From Xylanibacter muris (GTDB lineage Bacteria > Bacteroidota > Bacteroidia > Bacteroidales > Bacteroidaceae), in assembly GCF_013166605.1 (NCBI RefSeq), contig NZ_JABKKF010000014.1:1-64000 (forward strand): a stretch of 64,000 bases of DNA. Direction: 5' to 3'. Positions within the stretch are counted from its first letter, which is position 1. Every line of letters begins with the position of its first letter. Below, piece after piece: positions 24,365-33,914 of this stretch. The position numbers and the translations under genes are program-made. The notes beneath the pieces were generated by a model that saw nothing but the letters and a program-made list of their open reading frames with translations, searched no databases and was not told the DNA's origin.

Positions 24365-27118
24365 TTGGGCATTAAAGATATTATAAAACACCGTATACTG
24401 ATACTTGACGGTGCCATGGGCACTATGATACAGTCTTACGGATTGACGGAAGAAGACTTTCGCGGAGAGCGTTTCACGGGTATCGGGACGTCCGTAAAAG
24501 GCAATAACGATATGCTGAACATCACGCGTCCGGATGTGATAGAGGATATACACAAGAGATATCTTGAGGCCGGAGCGGACATTATCACAACAAACACGTT
24601 TTGCAGTCAGACTGTATCGCAGGCCGATTATGGTCTCGGAGGCGCGGCCGCCGAGATGGCCTTATGCGGTGCACGTATTGCACGTCGTGCGGCAGACATG
24701 TATTCCACAGCCGCACACCTGCGGTTTGTTGCCGGTTCTGTAGGCCCTACAAACAAGACATGCTCGATGAGTCCAGATGTAAGCAATCCTGCTGCACGCG
24801 AGCTTGATTATGATACTCTTTTCGGTGCTTACTGCCGACAGATGGCGGCACTCATCGATGGCGGTGTGGATTTGTTGTTGATAGAGACAATTTTTGACAC
24901 GCTTAACTCAAAGGCTGCCATAGACGCTGCGATGACAGTGATGGTGGAGAAGGGAAAGGATATTCCGATAATGCTCTCCGTAACGGTGAGCGATCTTGCC
25001 GGGCGTACTTTCAGCGGTCAGACCCTGGAGGCATTTCTTGCGAGTGTGAGCACATATCCTATATTTTCCATCGGATTGAATTGCTCCTTCGGAGCCGCCC
25101 AAATGAAACCGTACATAGAGGAGCTTGCAGCCCGTGCACCGTATTACATAAGTGTCTGTCCGAATGCCGGGCTGCCAGATGAGGTGGGAAACTATGGCGA
25201 TACACCGGATGTCATGGCCGGGCACATGGCCGGACTTGTTGCAGGCAATTTTGTCAATATCATCGGTGGATGCTGCGGTACCACAGACGAGTTTATCCGC
25301 AGGCTTGTCACGGTGGCTGACGGCAAGAATCCGCATATTCCCGCCGAGGTTTCCCGTACACTGTGGCTCAGCGGATTGGAACTGCTTGATGTGACTCAGG
25401 AGGTGGGGTTTGTAAATGTCGGTGAGCGGTGCAATGTTGCCGGTTCGCGCAGATTCTTGCGTCTTATAAATGAGAAGAAATACGATGAGGCCGTGGCAAT
25501 AGCTCGGAAGCAGGTTGCAGACGGTGCTCAGGTAATAGACATAAATATGGACGACGGCCTTATTGATGCAAAGTCCGAGATGGTAAATTTTCTTAACCGT
25601 ATCGCGACAGAGCCGGACATAGCCAGGGTGCCTGTTATGATAGACTCCTCAAAATGGGAAGTTATTGAGGCGGGACTTAAATGCGTGCAGGGAAAAGGCA
25701 TTGTCAATTCCATATCGCTTAAGGAAGGTGAAGAGACTTTCATACGACATGCCATGGACGTGAAACGCTATGGAGCGGCCGTTGTTGTGATGTGTTTCGA
25801 TGAACAGGGGCAGGCAACATCCTTTGAACGGCGTATCGAAATAGCACGTCGGGCATACGGAATACTCACCGAGAAGGTGGGAATGAATCCACTTGACATA
25901 ATTTTCGATCCAAACATATTGGCAGTGGCAACAGGAATGGATGAGCATGATTCTTATGCATCGGACTTTATCCGCGCCACAGGATGGATAAGAAATAATT
26001 TGCCGGGAGTGCATGTCAGTGGAGGAGTAAGCAATCTAAGTTTCTCGTTCCGTGGGAATAATTACATACGTGAGGCAATGCATGCCGTCTTCCTTTATCA
26101 TGCAGTGCGTGCCGGAATGGATTTTGGAATAGTTAATCCTGCGGCAAATACGGCCTACTGTGATATTCCGGAAGAGCATCTCGGTATAATTGAGGACGTG
26201 ATACTGAACAGACGTAAGGGGGCTGCCGACGACCTTATAAGACTTGCCGCTGAAATAACGGAGCACCGGAATCAGGAGACAACGGAAGTGAAATCGCGAC
26301 ATGATTTAGGTAAGGAAGATACTCCGGTGTCAGAAAAGACTGTAGGAGAACGTATTTCAGAGGCTGTTATAAAAGGTATAGGTGATCGCCTTGATGCAGA
26401 TCTTGCAGAGGCTGTAGGACAGTATCCGCATGCTGTGGATATAATTGCGGGACCTCTGATGGACGGGATAAACGCTGTGGGAGAACAGTTCAGGTGTGGG
26501 AAAATGTTTCTTCCACAGGTGGTGAAGTCGGCACGTACGATGAAACAGGCCGTGGATTTTCTTCATCCGTACATTGCTGCGGAGAAAGTGAAGGGTGCTT
26601 CTACGGCCGGAAAGATTCTGCTTGCAACGGTGAAGGGGGATGTACATGATATTGGTAAGAATATCGTCGGTGTTGTAATGGCGTGCAATAATTATGATGT
26701 GACGGACATGGGCGTGATGGTGCCTGCCGGACAGATTGTAAGGAAAGCAATCGAGGAGCATGTCGATATTGTGGGGCTTAGCGGACTGATAACTCCGAGC
26801 CTTGAAGAGATGGTGACTGTTGTGAGGGAAATGCAGAAATATGGTCTTACAATACCTGTAATGATAGGGGGTGCGACAACGAGCGAGCTTTATGTTGCAC
26901 TGAGGGTGGCATCTGTATACAGCGGGCCTGTGGTATGGGTGAGGGATGCTTCGCAAAATCCTGTTGTTGCCGCGAAATTGCTCGATAAGAAAGAACGCGG
27001 TACATTCATTAGTGCTCTCAACGACCGCTATAGCCGGTTGCGTGATGAATATGCAGGGCAATCTTCATGTATTGAATCCATAGAGGAAGCAAGAAAAAAC
27101 AAGTTAAATCTGTTCTGA
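24365..27118 (+). CDS. metH: Cobalamin-dependent methionine synthase, without activation domain
   Basis: A 917-residue enzyme transferring a methyl group from methyl-tetrahydrofolate to homocysteine. Domains in order: homocysteine-binding barrel (about 1-300; zinc cysteines in GLNCSFGA and IIGGCCGTT), pterin-binding barrel (about 330-610; FVNVGERCNVAGSRRF, INMDDGLID), cap (about 640-740) and B12-binding Rossmann domain (about 745-890; GDVHDIGKNIV with the cobalt-ligand His). The roughly 300-residue C-terminal AdoMet activation domain of E. coli MetH is absent. Reactivation must come from another protein or not occur. No ATG fits: the frame opens with TTG 24365, after AAAGGATAA at 24349-24357. 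Confidence 0.92.
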   Translation: MGIKDIIKHRILILDGAMGTMIQSYGLTEEDFRGERFTGIGTSVKGNNDMLNITRPDVIEDIHKRYLEAGADIITTNTFCSQTVSQADYGLGGAAAEMALCGARIARRAADMYSTAAHLRFVAGSVGPTNKTCSMSPDVSNPAARELDYDTLFGAYCRQMAALIDGGVDLLLIETIFDTLNSKAAIDAAMTVMVEKGKDIPIMLSVTVSDLAGRTFSGQTLEAFLASVSTYPIFSIGLNCSFGAAQMKPYIEELAARAPYYISVCPNAGLPDEVGNYGDTPDVMAGHMAGLVAGNFVNIIGGCCGTTDEFIRRLVTVADGKNPHIPAEVSRTLWLSGLELLDVTQEVGFVNVGERCNVAGSRRFLRLINEKKYDEAVAIARKQVADGAQVIDINMDDGLIDAKSEMVNFLNRIATEPDIARVPVMIDSSKWEVIEAGLKCVQGKGIVNSISLKEGEETFIRHAMDVKRYGAAVVVMCFDEQGQATSFERRIEIARRAYGILTEKVGMNPLDIIFDPNILAVATGMDEHDSYASDFIRATGWIRNNLPGVHVSGGVSNLSFSFRGNNYIREAMHAVFLYHAVRAGMDFGIVNPAANTAYCDIPEEHLGIIEDVILNRRKGAADDLIRLAAEITEHRNQETTEVKSRHDLGKEDTPVSEKTVGERISEAVIKGIGDRLDADLAEAVGQYPHAVDIIAGPLMDGINAVGEQFRCGKMFLPQVVKSARTMKQAVDFLHPYIAAEKVKGASTAGKILLATVKGDVHDIGKNIVGVVMACNNYDVTDMGVMVPAGQIVRKAIEEHVDIVGLSGLITPSLEEMVTVVREMQKYGLTIPVMIGGATTSELYVALRVASVYSGPVVWVRDASQNPVVAAKLLDKKERGTFISALNDRYSRLRDEYAGQSSCIESIEEARKNKLNLF

Positions 27119-27210
27119 ATGTGGTATAGGATAATTATGAGATGCCGATAAGGTGCTTTGCAAATCTTTGCCCGATATGAAAGAATGAAACAAACAAGAA
27201 GTAATAAGAC

Positions 27211-27828
27211 ATGATAAAAAATATTATATTTGACCTTGGCGGAGTTATAATGACTCTTGATCCTCAAAAGGCTGTGGAGCGTTTCATAGAGTTGGGCGTG
27301 GCTGATGCCGGCAGACGCCTTGACTCTTACACACAGTCAGGAATCTTCGGTGACATGGAAGAAGGAAAGATTTCTGCAGAGGAGTTTCGTCGTGAACTTG
27401 GAAAGCTTGCCGGACGAGAACTGACATTTGAAGACTGTAAGTATGCGTGGACGGGATACGTAAAGGAGGTTCCTGTGCGCAACCTCCGGGTTCTGTCTGA
27501 ACTCAGGAAGCAGGGCTACAGGCTTATTCTGCTTTCAAATACCAATCCTTATATGATGTCATGGGCCATGAGCAAGGATTTTGATGGCCAAGGACACGCG
27601 CTTTCCGACTATTTCGACGCATGTTATCTCAGCTATAAGGTAAAGGCGATGAAGCCTTCGGAAGCTTTCTTCAGACACGTGCTTTCCTGTGAGGCCATCT
27701 TGCCGGAGGAGAGTCTTTTCCTCGATGACGGGCAACGGAATGTGGAAATGGCGGCAAAACTCGGGATAAAGACATTCTGCCCTGCAAACGGTGATGACTG
27801 GACAGAGGAGATTTACAAGTATCTTTAG
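27211..27828 (+). CDS. HAD-IA family phosphatase, YihX-like
   Basis: A 205-residue hydrolase of the haloacid dehalogenase superfamily. Motif I is FDLGGVIMTLD (nucleophile Asp9). The second Asp of the usual DxD is replaced by Gly, as in YihX-type sugar-phosphate phosphatases. Motif II is LLSNTN, motif III Lys lies in SYKVKAMKPSEAFF, and motif IV is FLDDGQRNVEMA. YihX of E. coli dephosphorylates alpha-glucose-1-phosphate; the substrate here is not determined by sequence. It ends 19 bases before the next gene and may be co-transcribed with it. Confidence 0.82.
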   Translation: MIKNIIFDLGGVIMTLDPQKAVERFIELGVADAGRRLDSYTQSGIFGDMEEGKISAEEFRRELGKLAGRELTFEDCKYAWTGYVKEVPVRNLRVLSELRKQGYRLILLSNTNPYMMSWAMSKDFDGQGHALSDYFDACYLSYKVKAMKPSEAFFRHVLSCEAILPEESLFLDDGQRNVEMAAKLGIKTFCPANGDDWTEEIYKYL

Positions 27829-27847
27829 AGACATACAGTGAATAGGA

Positions 27848-29452
27848 ATGAATAATAACAGTTTTATGGACACTATAGTAAAAAGCCAGATAAAGACAGG
27901 CGTTGTTGCAGCGATTGAAAACAGGATGGATTTTCGCATGTTAGTAGTATTTGTGGGTATGATACTATCGTTGATGCTTGGTACAGATCAGATCACGGCA
28001 AAATCTGAAAGTGCCGCATATACTCATAGTAAGCGCGAGTTTCGCGGTGCGTGGATTCAGTGTGTTAACGGGCAGTTCCTCGGAATGTCCACCCAAAAGA
28101 TGCAACAGACACTTACGTATCAGCTCGATGAACTGCAGAAACAGGGTGTTAACGCTATAATATTTCAGGTGCGCCCTGAATGTGATGCCCTCTATGAGAG
28201 TCGAATAGAGCCGTGGAGCCGATTCCTTACGGGAAAGCAAGGCGTGCCGCCTTATCCATATTGGGATCCGCTAAAATGGATGGTGGAGCAGAGCCATAAG
28301 CGTGGAATGGAACTGCATGCGTGGATAAACCCATATCGTGCGAAGACAACCACAACGAAAGAACTGGCTTCCAATCATATTGTTACACGAAAACCGCTCA
28401 ATGCCTTTGCCTATGCCGGGCAGTATATCTTGAATCCGGGTATAGAAGAGAACCGTGAATATATCTGCAATGTGGTGGGGGATATCTTGCGTCGGTATGA
28501 TGTGGACGGTCTTCATATCGATGATTATTTTTACCCATATCCGGCTGCAGGTCACGTGATTCCAGACGAGAGTCTTTATAGGAGCTGTTCAAACGGTATA
28601 GGCAACATATCCGACTGGCGGAGGTATAACGTGAATCTTTTCGTAAAACAGCTTCATGATACCATTTCAGCCGTAAAGCCGTGGGTTAAGTTCGGAGTGT
28701 CGCCATTCGGAATATACCGTAACAAGAGGAATGACCCGAACGGAAGCGAGACAAACGGTCTGCAGAACTACGATGATCTTTATGCAGATGTGTTATTATG
28801 GGTGAACAACGGATGGGTGGACTATTGTGTGCCGCAGATATATTGGCAGATCGGCCATTCTGCCGCTGATTATAAGACTTTGATAAAGTGGTGGAACAAG
28901 AATGCTTCAGCCCGTCCGCTGTATATCGGAGAGGATATAGAGAGGACAGTGAAATACGAAGGTACTGACGATCCTTCTGTCAACCAGATGCCGGCAAAGT
29001 TCAGGCTTCACCGTGAACTGCCGAATGTGAACGGTACTGTTCTTTGGTATGCCAAGGCAGCGGTAGACGACATTGGAAACTATGGCACGATGTTGCGCGA
29101 AGTGTACTGGAAGTATCCTGCTCTTCAGCCGAGAATGCCTTTTATTGACGGTAAGGCTCCGAAAAAGGTACGCCGTGTCAAGGATGTATGGACAAAAGAC
29201 GGACTTATGCTCTTTTGGACTGCCCCGAAAGGTAAGGGATGGATGAACGAGGCTTCGAAGTATGTTGTCTATCGTTTTGACCGTGGTGAGAAAATCAATT
29301 TGGAAAATCCTGCGAAGATTATTGCGCTTACCGGTGACACTTTCCTCAAGTTGCCTTATAAGGATGGCAGTAGGCGTTATGTATATGTCGTGACTGCGCT
29401 TGACAGAATGCATAATGAGAGTAAGCCCGTAAAGAGAAATGTAAAGTTATAA
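27848..29452 (+). CDS. Glycosidase-like GHL10 family protein (DUF187)
   Basis: A 534-residue exported protein. Residues 50-400 form a GHL10/PF02638 barrel: REFRGAWIQCVN, VNAIIFQVRPECDALYES, GMELHAWINPYRA, VDGLHIDDYFYPYP and WVDYCVPQIYWQIGH. The C-terminal 110 residues resemble a fibronectin-type beta domain (APKKVRRVKDVW...). The family is related to glycoside hydrolases and widespread in Bacteroidetes, with suspected action on cell-wall glycans. The start is uncertain: from 27848 a 26-residue polar lead precedes the hydrophobic signal; ATG 27926 (MDFRMLVVF) would give a cleaner signal peptide. The next gene follows after 3 bases. Confidence 0.78.
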   Translation: MNNNSFMDTIVKSQIKTGVVAAIENRMDFRMLVVFVGMILSLMLGTDQITAKSESAAYTHSKREFRGAWIQCVNGQFLGMSTQKMQQTLTYQLDELQKQGVNAIIFQVRPECDALYESRIEPWSRFLTGKQGVPPYPYWDPLKWMVEQSHKRGMELHAWINPYRAKTTTTKELASNHIVTRKPLNAFAYAGQYILNPGIEENREYICNVVGDILRRYDVDGLHIDDYFYPYPAAGHVIPDESLYRSCSNGIGNISDWRRYNVNLFVKQLHDTISAVKPWVKFGVSPFGIYRNKRNDPNGSETNGLQNYDDLYADVLLWVNNGWVDYCVPQIYWQIGHSAADYKTLIKWWNKNASARPLYIGEDIERTVKYEGTDDPSVNQMPAKFRLHRELPNVNGTVLWYAKAAVDDIGNYGTMLREVYWKYPALQPRMPFIDGKAPKKVRRVKDVWTKDGLMLFWTAPKGKGWMNEASKYVVYRFDRGEKINLENPAKIIALTGDTFLKLPYKDGSRRYVYVVTALDRMHNESKPVKRNVKL

Positions 29453-29455
29453 AGT

Positions 29456-30352
29456 GTGATGAGGCTTTCAAAAAAGAGATATTTACAGGGATTTATCATT
29501 GTCACCATTGTTCTTGCAATAGTGAGATGCGCTTTTCCTGGTATTGCTACAGTCAGCCATTCTTCCGGTATTGACGCTTTTACCGATGACTCATTGGCTT
29601 ACATCCGGTCCGGTTCTGTGGATAAGGTTACTCTCTCTGCCCAAAAAGATGATACTGTAAATACAGACGGGGATGTTGCCTGCACAGATGCTAAAAAGGA
29701 TAAAGACGGTGTCTTGATATCTTCGGTGCAACCTGTAGAGAAGCGGCCTTTAAAGTTCTACAATCCCGATGGCTCGTTGCGCAAAAACAGGATTTACAGT
29801 GTGCCGACATTCAAGAACACTTTTCCCGATCTCAACGATGTGCAGATGGATGCCGCAAAACGTAATGGAGTATCTCCTGTAAAGAACAGGTTAGAGGCTG
29901 AGCACCGTATGACTGAGCTTGTTTACATTGGTGCAAATCCTTATTTCTATGTAGACAAGCTTGACAGCAGCATACCTTATCTTGTTCCACGTGCCGCTGT
30001 CTTGCTTCAGGATATTGGACGTGCGTTCTATGACAGCCTGCAAATAAAAGGCATTCCTCTTCACAAGATAATTGTTACAAGCGTAATGCGGACGAAAGAG
30101 GATGTACAGAAACTTCGCAATCACAATGGGAATGCTACGGAAAACAGCTGTCATCTTTATGGAACGACTGTTGATATTTGCTATAACCGTTATAAAACGA
30201 TAGAAGATCCAGACGGACCTTCACGTCGTCAGGTTCGAAATGACACTTTGAAATGGGTTTTGAGTGAAGTTCTCCGTGACTTTCGTGACAATGGGCGGTG
30301 TTATATCAAGTATGAAGTAAAACAAGGGTGTTTTCACATGACTGTAAACTAA
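29456..30352 (+). CDS. DUF5715 protein with M15-like metallopeptidase motif
   Basis: A 298-residue protein with an N-terminal membrane anchor or uncleaved signal (about residues 10-27). The C-terminal half is DUF5715. It contains NSCHLYGTTVDICYN, which fits the SxHxxGxxxD metal site of M15/LAS peptidases, and a final GCFHMTVN supplying a second histidine. LAS peptidases cut D-Ala-containing peptide bonds in cell wall, so a role in peptidoglycan editing is plausible though unproven. The middle (about 45-110) is low-complexity and polar, probably a linker. The gene starts 3 bases after the GHL10 gene, suggesting a shared envelope job. A terminator hairpin follows. Confidence 0.75.
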   Translation: MMRLSKKRYLQGFIIVTIVLAIVRCAFPGIATVSHSSGIDAFTDDSLAYIRSGSVDKVTLSAQKDDTVNTDGDVACTDAKKDKDGVLISSVQPVEKRPLKFYNPDGSLRKNRIYSVPTFKNTFPDLNDVQMDAAKRNGVSPVKNRLEAEHRMTELVYIGANPYFYVDKLDSSIPYLVPRAAVLLQDIGRAFYDSLQIKGIPLHKIIVTSVMRTKEDVQKLRNHNGNATENSCHLYGTTVDICYNRYKTIEDPDGPSRRQVRNDTLKWVLSEVLRDFRDNGRCYIKYEVKQGCFHMTVN

Positions 30353-30383
30353 CGCAGAAGGTCAGCTAAAAATACCAAAGCAA

Positions 30384-30430
30384 CCAACTAATTCGCAAGA
30401 TTTTCTGTATTAATTAGTTGGCTGTTTTTA
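30384..30430 (+). terminator. Terminator of the GHL10-DUF5715 operon
   Basis: CCAACTAATT (30384-30393) pairs with AATTAGTTGG (30412-30421), followed by CTGTTTTTA on the plus strand, 31 bases after the DUF5715 stop. Confidence 0.7.
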
Positions 30431-30511
30431 GATTCTTTACTGAGGTATATTCAGTAATATCTGCTGACCCAAATTTGTCGTGTGAGTCGTAAATGGCCTA
30501 AAAATGAAAAT

Positions 30512-30550
30512 GGCATATAAAGATGGTCTTCCATTATCATCTTATATGCC
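30512..30550 (-). terminator. Hairpin terminator downstream of tRNA-Gly
   Basis: GGCATATAAAGATG and CATCTTATATGCC pair with one bulged base (arms near 30512-30525 and 30538-30550). Both sides carry T-rich flanks. It suits termination of the minus-strand tRNA-Thr/Gly transcript. Confidence 0.6.
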
Positions 30551-30642
30551 TATTTTTGTCTCTTTTATATGAATAAGTCCTGTATTAAACGTGTTGTTTA
30601 CTGTAATTTTATTTGCTGTAGCCAATTGGAGATAATGAAATG

Positions 30643-30715
30643 AGCGGTAAACGGGACTCGAACCCGCGACCCTCGGCTTGGGAAGCCAATGCTCTACCAA
30701 CTGAGCTATTACCGC
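30643..30715 (-). tRNA. tRNA-Gly (anticodon CCC)
   Basis: Minus-strand cloverleaf of 73 bases: acceptor GCGGTAA/TTACCGC, D arm AGCTCAGTTGGTAGAGC, anticodon stem TTGGC/GCCGA around TTCCCAA giving CCC, T arm GGGTTCGAGTCCC. CCA is not encoded. It follows tRNA-Thr in the same operon. Confidence 0.93.
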
Positions 30716-30739
30716 GTAGATGAAAAAATAAAAGAAAAG

Positions 30740-30812
30740 AGCCGATACCCGGGCTCGAACCGGGGACCTATTCATTACGAATGAATTGCTCTACCAACTG
30801 AGCCATATCGGC
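30740..30812 (-). tRNA. tRNA-Thr (anticodon CGT)
   Basis: Minus-strand cloverleaf of 73 bases: acceptor GCCGATA/TATCGGC, anticodon stem ATTCA/TGAAT around TTCGTAA giving CGT, T arm CGGTTCGAGCCCG. CCA is not encoded. It is the first gene after the promoter at 30841-30871. Confidence 0.93.
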
Positions 30813-30840
30813 ATTGATAACCCTTTTCTTTTTGCAGGTG

Positions 30841-30871
30841 CAAAGTTAATATTATTTTTTGTAACTGCAAA
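30841..30871 (-). promoter_or_regulatory. Promoter of the tRNA-Thr/Gly operon
   Basis: Minus strand: TTTG (30868-30871), 19 bases, TAACTTTG (30841-30848), full consensus, ending just upstream of tRNA-Thr and directly after the uvrA stop. Confidence 0.78.
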
Positions 30872-30878
30872 ATATTTT

Positions 30879-33692
30879 CTAATAAAGTTTCTCTTTCAGG
30901 TACTTTCCTGTAATACTTTTCTCACATCCGCTGACAACTTCCGGTGTTCCGGCAATTACAAGTTCACCACCTTTGTCTCCACCATCAGGACCGAGGTCGA
31001 TAATGTAGTCGGCACATTTTATTATATCCATGTTGTGCTCTATCACAACAATGGTGTGTCCGCGCTCGATAAGGGCGTTGAACGACATTAAAAGTTTGTT
31101 TATATCGTGAAAGTGAAGTCCTGTTGTTGGCTCATCGAATATGAACATTGTAGGCTCCTGGCGTTCCTGACCGATGAAATATGCCAGTTTCACCCGTTGG
31201 TTCTCTCCACCGGACAATGTCGATGAACTTTGTCCTAACTTGATGTATCCGAGGCCGACATCTTCAAGTGGCTTCAGACGTTTCACAATAGTGGTCTGTT
31301 TGTGGATTGTAAAGAATTGTATTGCCTCGGATATTGTCATGTTAAGGACATCATTGATGTTCTTTTCCTTGAAATGTACATCCAGGATATCTTTTTTGAA
31401 TCGCTGTCCGTTGCAGTTTTCGCAGGTGAGCACAATATCAGCCATGAACTGCATCTCTACAGTGATTACACCGGCTCCCTTACATTCATCGCATCGTCCC
31501 CCGTCAGTGTTGAACGAGAAATACTGTGAGGTGAATCCCATTTGTTGTGATAATGGCTGCTGTGCGAACAAATCACGTATGGCATCGTATGCCTTTACGT
31601 ATGTGGCAGGGTTGGAACGTGTGCTTTTGCCTATAGGGTTTTGGTCTACGAACTCTACATGCTTTATTGCCGCAATATCTCCGGAAAGAGAGCTGTATTC
31701 TCCTGGTGAGTCGCATGTTTCCCCTATGTGACGTTTAAGGGCGGGATAGAGTATGCCTTTAATGAGGCTCGACTTGCCTGAGCCGCTTACTCCTGTTACA
31801 ACAGTGAGGATGTTCAGTGGAATTACTGCATCGACTCCTTTCAAGTTATTCATCCGTGCACCGCAAATCATTACCGACATGTTCCAGCTTCTCCTGCTTT
31901 TCGGCAATGCTATGGCATCGTTGCCGGTTAGATATCTTACGGTATGGCTTTGTGGATATTTGGCGGCATTTATGTCGTTTATGTGTGATGTGTTTCCCTC
32001 AAACACGATTGTTCCACCTAAACTTCCCGCATCAGGTCCGACGTCTATCAGGTAGTCTGCCGCACGTATTATGTCCTCATCGTGTTCTACAACTATGACG
32101 GTATTTCCTATGTCGCGCAGCTTTTTCAATACACCTATAAGCCGGTCGGTATCGCGGCTGTGAAGTCCGATGCTTGGTTCGTCAAGGATATACAGCGATC
32201 CTACAAGACTGCTGCCGAGTGACGTCGTAAGGTTGATGCGCTGGCTTTCTCCTCCGCTCAATGTGTTTGACATGCGGTTGAGAGTAAGGTATCCTAATCC
32301 AACTTCAAGCATAAAATCAAGCCGTTGTTTTATTTCCCTTAGCAGGCGGCGGCCAATTTCTTCATCATGGCTTGACAGTTGCAGATTGTCAAACCATTCT
32401 TTAAGCCTTATGATAGGCATTTGTACAATATCATTTATGCTGCGACCGTTGATTTTTACATATTCCGCTTCTTGTTTTAAACGTGTTCCATGACATACAG
32501 GACAAATGGTTTTCCCTCTATATCTGCTTAGCATCACACGATACTGTATCTTATATTGGTTTTCCTGCACCATTTGGAAAAACGCATCAATGCATGCCCT
32601 GTCTTTCACTGCTTTATATTTCTCGGACGGAAGACCGTGCCATAGCTGGTTTTTCTGTTGTTGTGTGAGACTATAGTACGGTTCGAATATAGGGAAATTG
32701 TCGTCTTTTGCCCTTCGGCAGAACTCTTCTTTCCATATTTTCATTTTATCGCCATGCCAGCACACTACGCATCCGTCGTAGACACTGAGAGACGGATTGG
32801 GAATAACAAGTTTCTCATCGATGCCGATAACATTTCCATACCCCTGACACTCAGGACAGGCTCCGACTGGCGAGTTGAATGAAAACATATTGTCATCAGG
32901 CTCTTTGAAAACCATACCGTCTGCTTCGAATCTTGTTGAGAACTCATATACAATCATAGACGGTAGGAACATAATCTTGCATGTTCCATCACCTTCATAC
33001 ATTGCCGTTTCCACAGAGTCTGTGATACGGCTTATCGTGTCGTTGGAAAAGTTTACGGACATGCGGTCGATAACGAGAGAAATATCCTTGGGACAGATAT
33101 CCAGGTTTTCATTGTTTTCAAGAAAGTCTTCTATCTGTATGAAATTGCCGTTTACATATATACGTGAATATCCCTGAAGTACATACATGCGCAGTTGTTG
33201 TTCAAGTGTGCGTCCTTCTATTGGATGCAACCCGTTCATGACAACAAATCTTGTTCCTTCGGAATACTTTTTTATGCAGTTGATGATGTCTTCCGTACTG
33301 TGTCTTTTAACCTCTTCACCGCTAACGGGGGAGTATGTGTGGCCTATCCTTGCAAAGAGAAGTCTTATATATTCATATATTTCAGTTGTTGTGCCGACAG
33401 TTGAGCGTGGATTGCGGCTTATTACTTTCTGTTCTATTGCAATGGCTGGGGGAATACCTTTTATATAGTCGCATTCAGGTTTGTTCATACGTCCCAGAAA
33501 CTGGCGGGCATAAGCTGACAGACTTTCCACATACCGGCGTTGACCTTCGGCATACAGGGTATCAAATGCAAGAGACGATTTCCCGGAACCGCTCACTCCT
33601 GCAATTACAATGAATTTGTTGCGTGGAATTCTTATATCTATGTTTTTAAGGTTGTTGACCCTTGCACCTTTTATATCAATATAGTTGTTCAT
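30879..33692 (-). CDS. uvrA: Excinuclease ABC subunit A (UvrA), variant with a reduced first zinc site
   Basis: A 937-residue damage-recognition ATPase of nucleotide excision repair. Two ABC modules each have a Walker A (GVSGSGKSS), the signatures LSGGESQR and LSGGENQR, and Walker B ([24 protein letters not shown]). The zinc module CDECKGAGV...CENCNGQRF (about residues 740-770) is complete. In the region of the first zinc site only the second cysteine pair (ACPECQGYG) is present; the preceding CPxCG pair is replaced by a segment reading RFEADGMVF. Many Bacteroidetes carry two UvrAs and this looks like the divergent form. It has its own consensus promoter (33744-33775). Confidence 0.92.
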   Translation of the reverse strand: MNNYIDIKGARVNNLKNIDIRIPRNKFIVIAGVSGSGKSSLAFDTLYAEGQRRYVESLSAYARQFLGRMNKPECDYIKGIPPAIAIEQKVISRNPRSTVGTTTEIYEYIRLLFARIGHTYSPVSGEEVKRHSTEDIINCIKKYSEGTRFVVMNGLHPIEGRTLEQQLRMYVLQGYSRIYVNGNFIQIEDFLENNENLDICPKDISLVIDRMSVNFSNDTISRITDSVETAMYEGDGTCKIMFLPSMIVYEFSTRFEADGMVFKEPDDNMFSFNSPVGACPECQGYGNVIGIDEKLVIPNPSLSVYDGCVVCWHGDKMKIWKEEFCRRAKDDNFPIFEPYYSLTQQQKNQLWHGLPSEKYKAVKDRACIDAFFQMVQENQYKIQYRVMLSRYRGKTICPVCHGTRLKQEAEYVKINGRSINDIVQMPIIRLKEWFDNLQLSSHDEEIGRRLLREIKQRLDFMLEVGLGYLTLNRMSNTLSGGESQRINLTTSLGSSLVGSLYILDEPSIGLHSRDTDRLIGVLKKLRDIGNTVIVVEHDEDIIRAADYLIDVGPDAGSLGGTIVFEGNTSHINDINAAKYPQSHTVRYLTGNDAIALPKSRRSWNMSVMICGARMNNLKGVDAVIPLNILTVVTGVSGSGKSSLIKGILYPALKRHIGETCDSPGEYSSLSGDIAAIKHVEFVDQNPIGKSTRSNPATYVKAYDAIRDLFAQQPLSQQMGFTSQYFSFNTDGGRCDECKGAGVITVEMQFMADIVLTCENCNGQRFKKDILDVHFKEKNINDVLNMTISEAIQFFTIHKQTTIVKRLKPLEDVGLGYIKLGQSSSTLSGGENQRVKLAYFIGQERQEPTMFIFDEPTTGLHFHDINKLLMSFNALIERGHTIVVIEHNMDIIKCADYIIDLGPDGGDKGGELVIAGTPEVVSGCEKSITGKYLKEKLY

Positions 33693-33743
33693 TATAGAAT
33701 GTATATTGTAAAAAACTAATATAATTGGTATTGTCCTGATTTA

Positions 33744-33775
33744 CAAAGTTATTATATTTTTGTTTTATAGACAAA
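33744..33775 (-). promoter_or_regulatory. Promoter of uvrA
   Basis: Minus strand: TTTG (33772-33775), 20 bases, TAACTTTG (33744-33751), full consensus, about 50 bases upstream of the uvrA start. Confidence 0.75.
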
Positions 33776-33914
33776 AGTATGGGGCGTTTTTATAATTTTA
33801 TAGCAGTTGCATTATTTATATTATTGTTGTAAAACTTTGTATGCCGTCTTTCTGTATCTGGATACAGGTTTTAATGATATTGATGTGACAGGAGGATAAT
33901 AGTTTATGTGTGTT

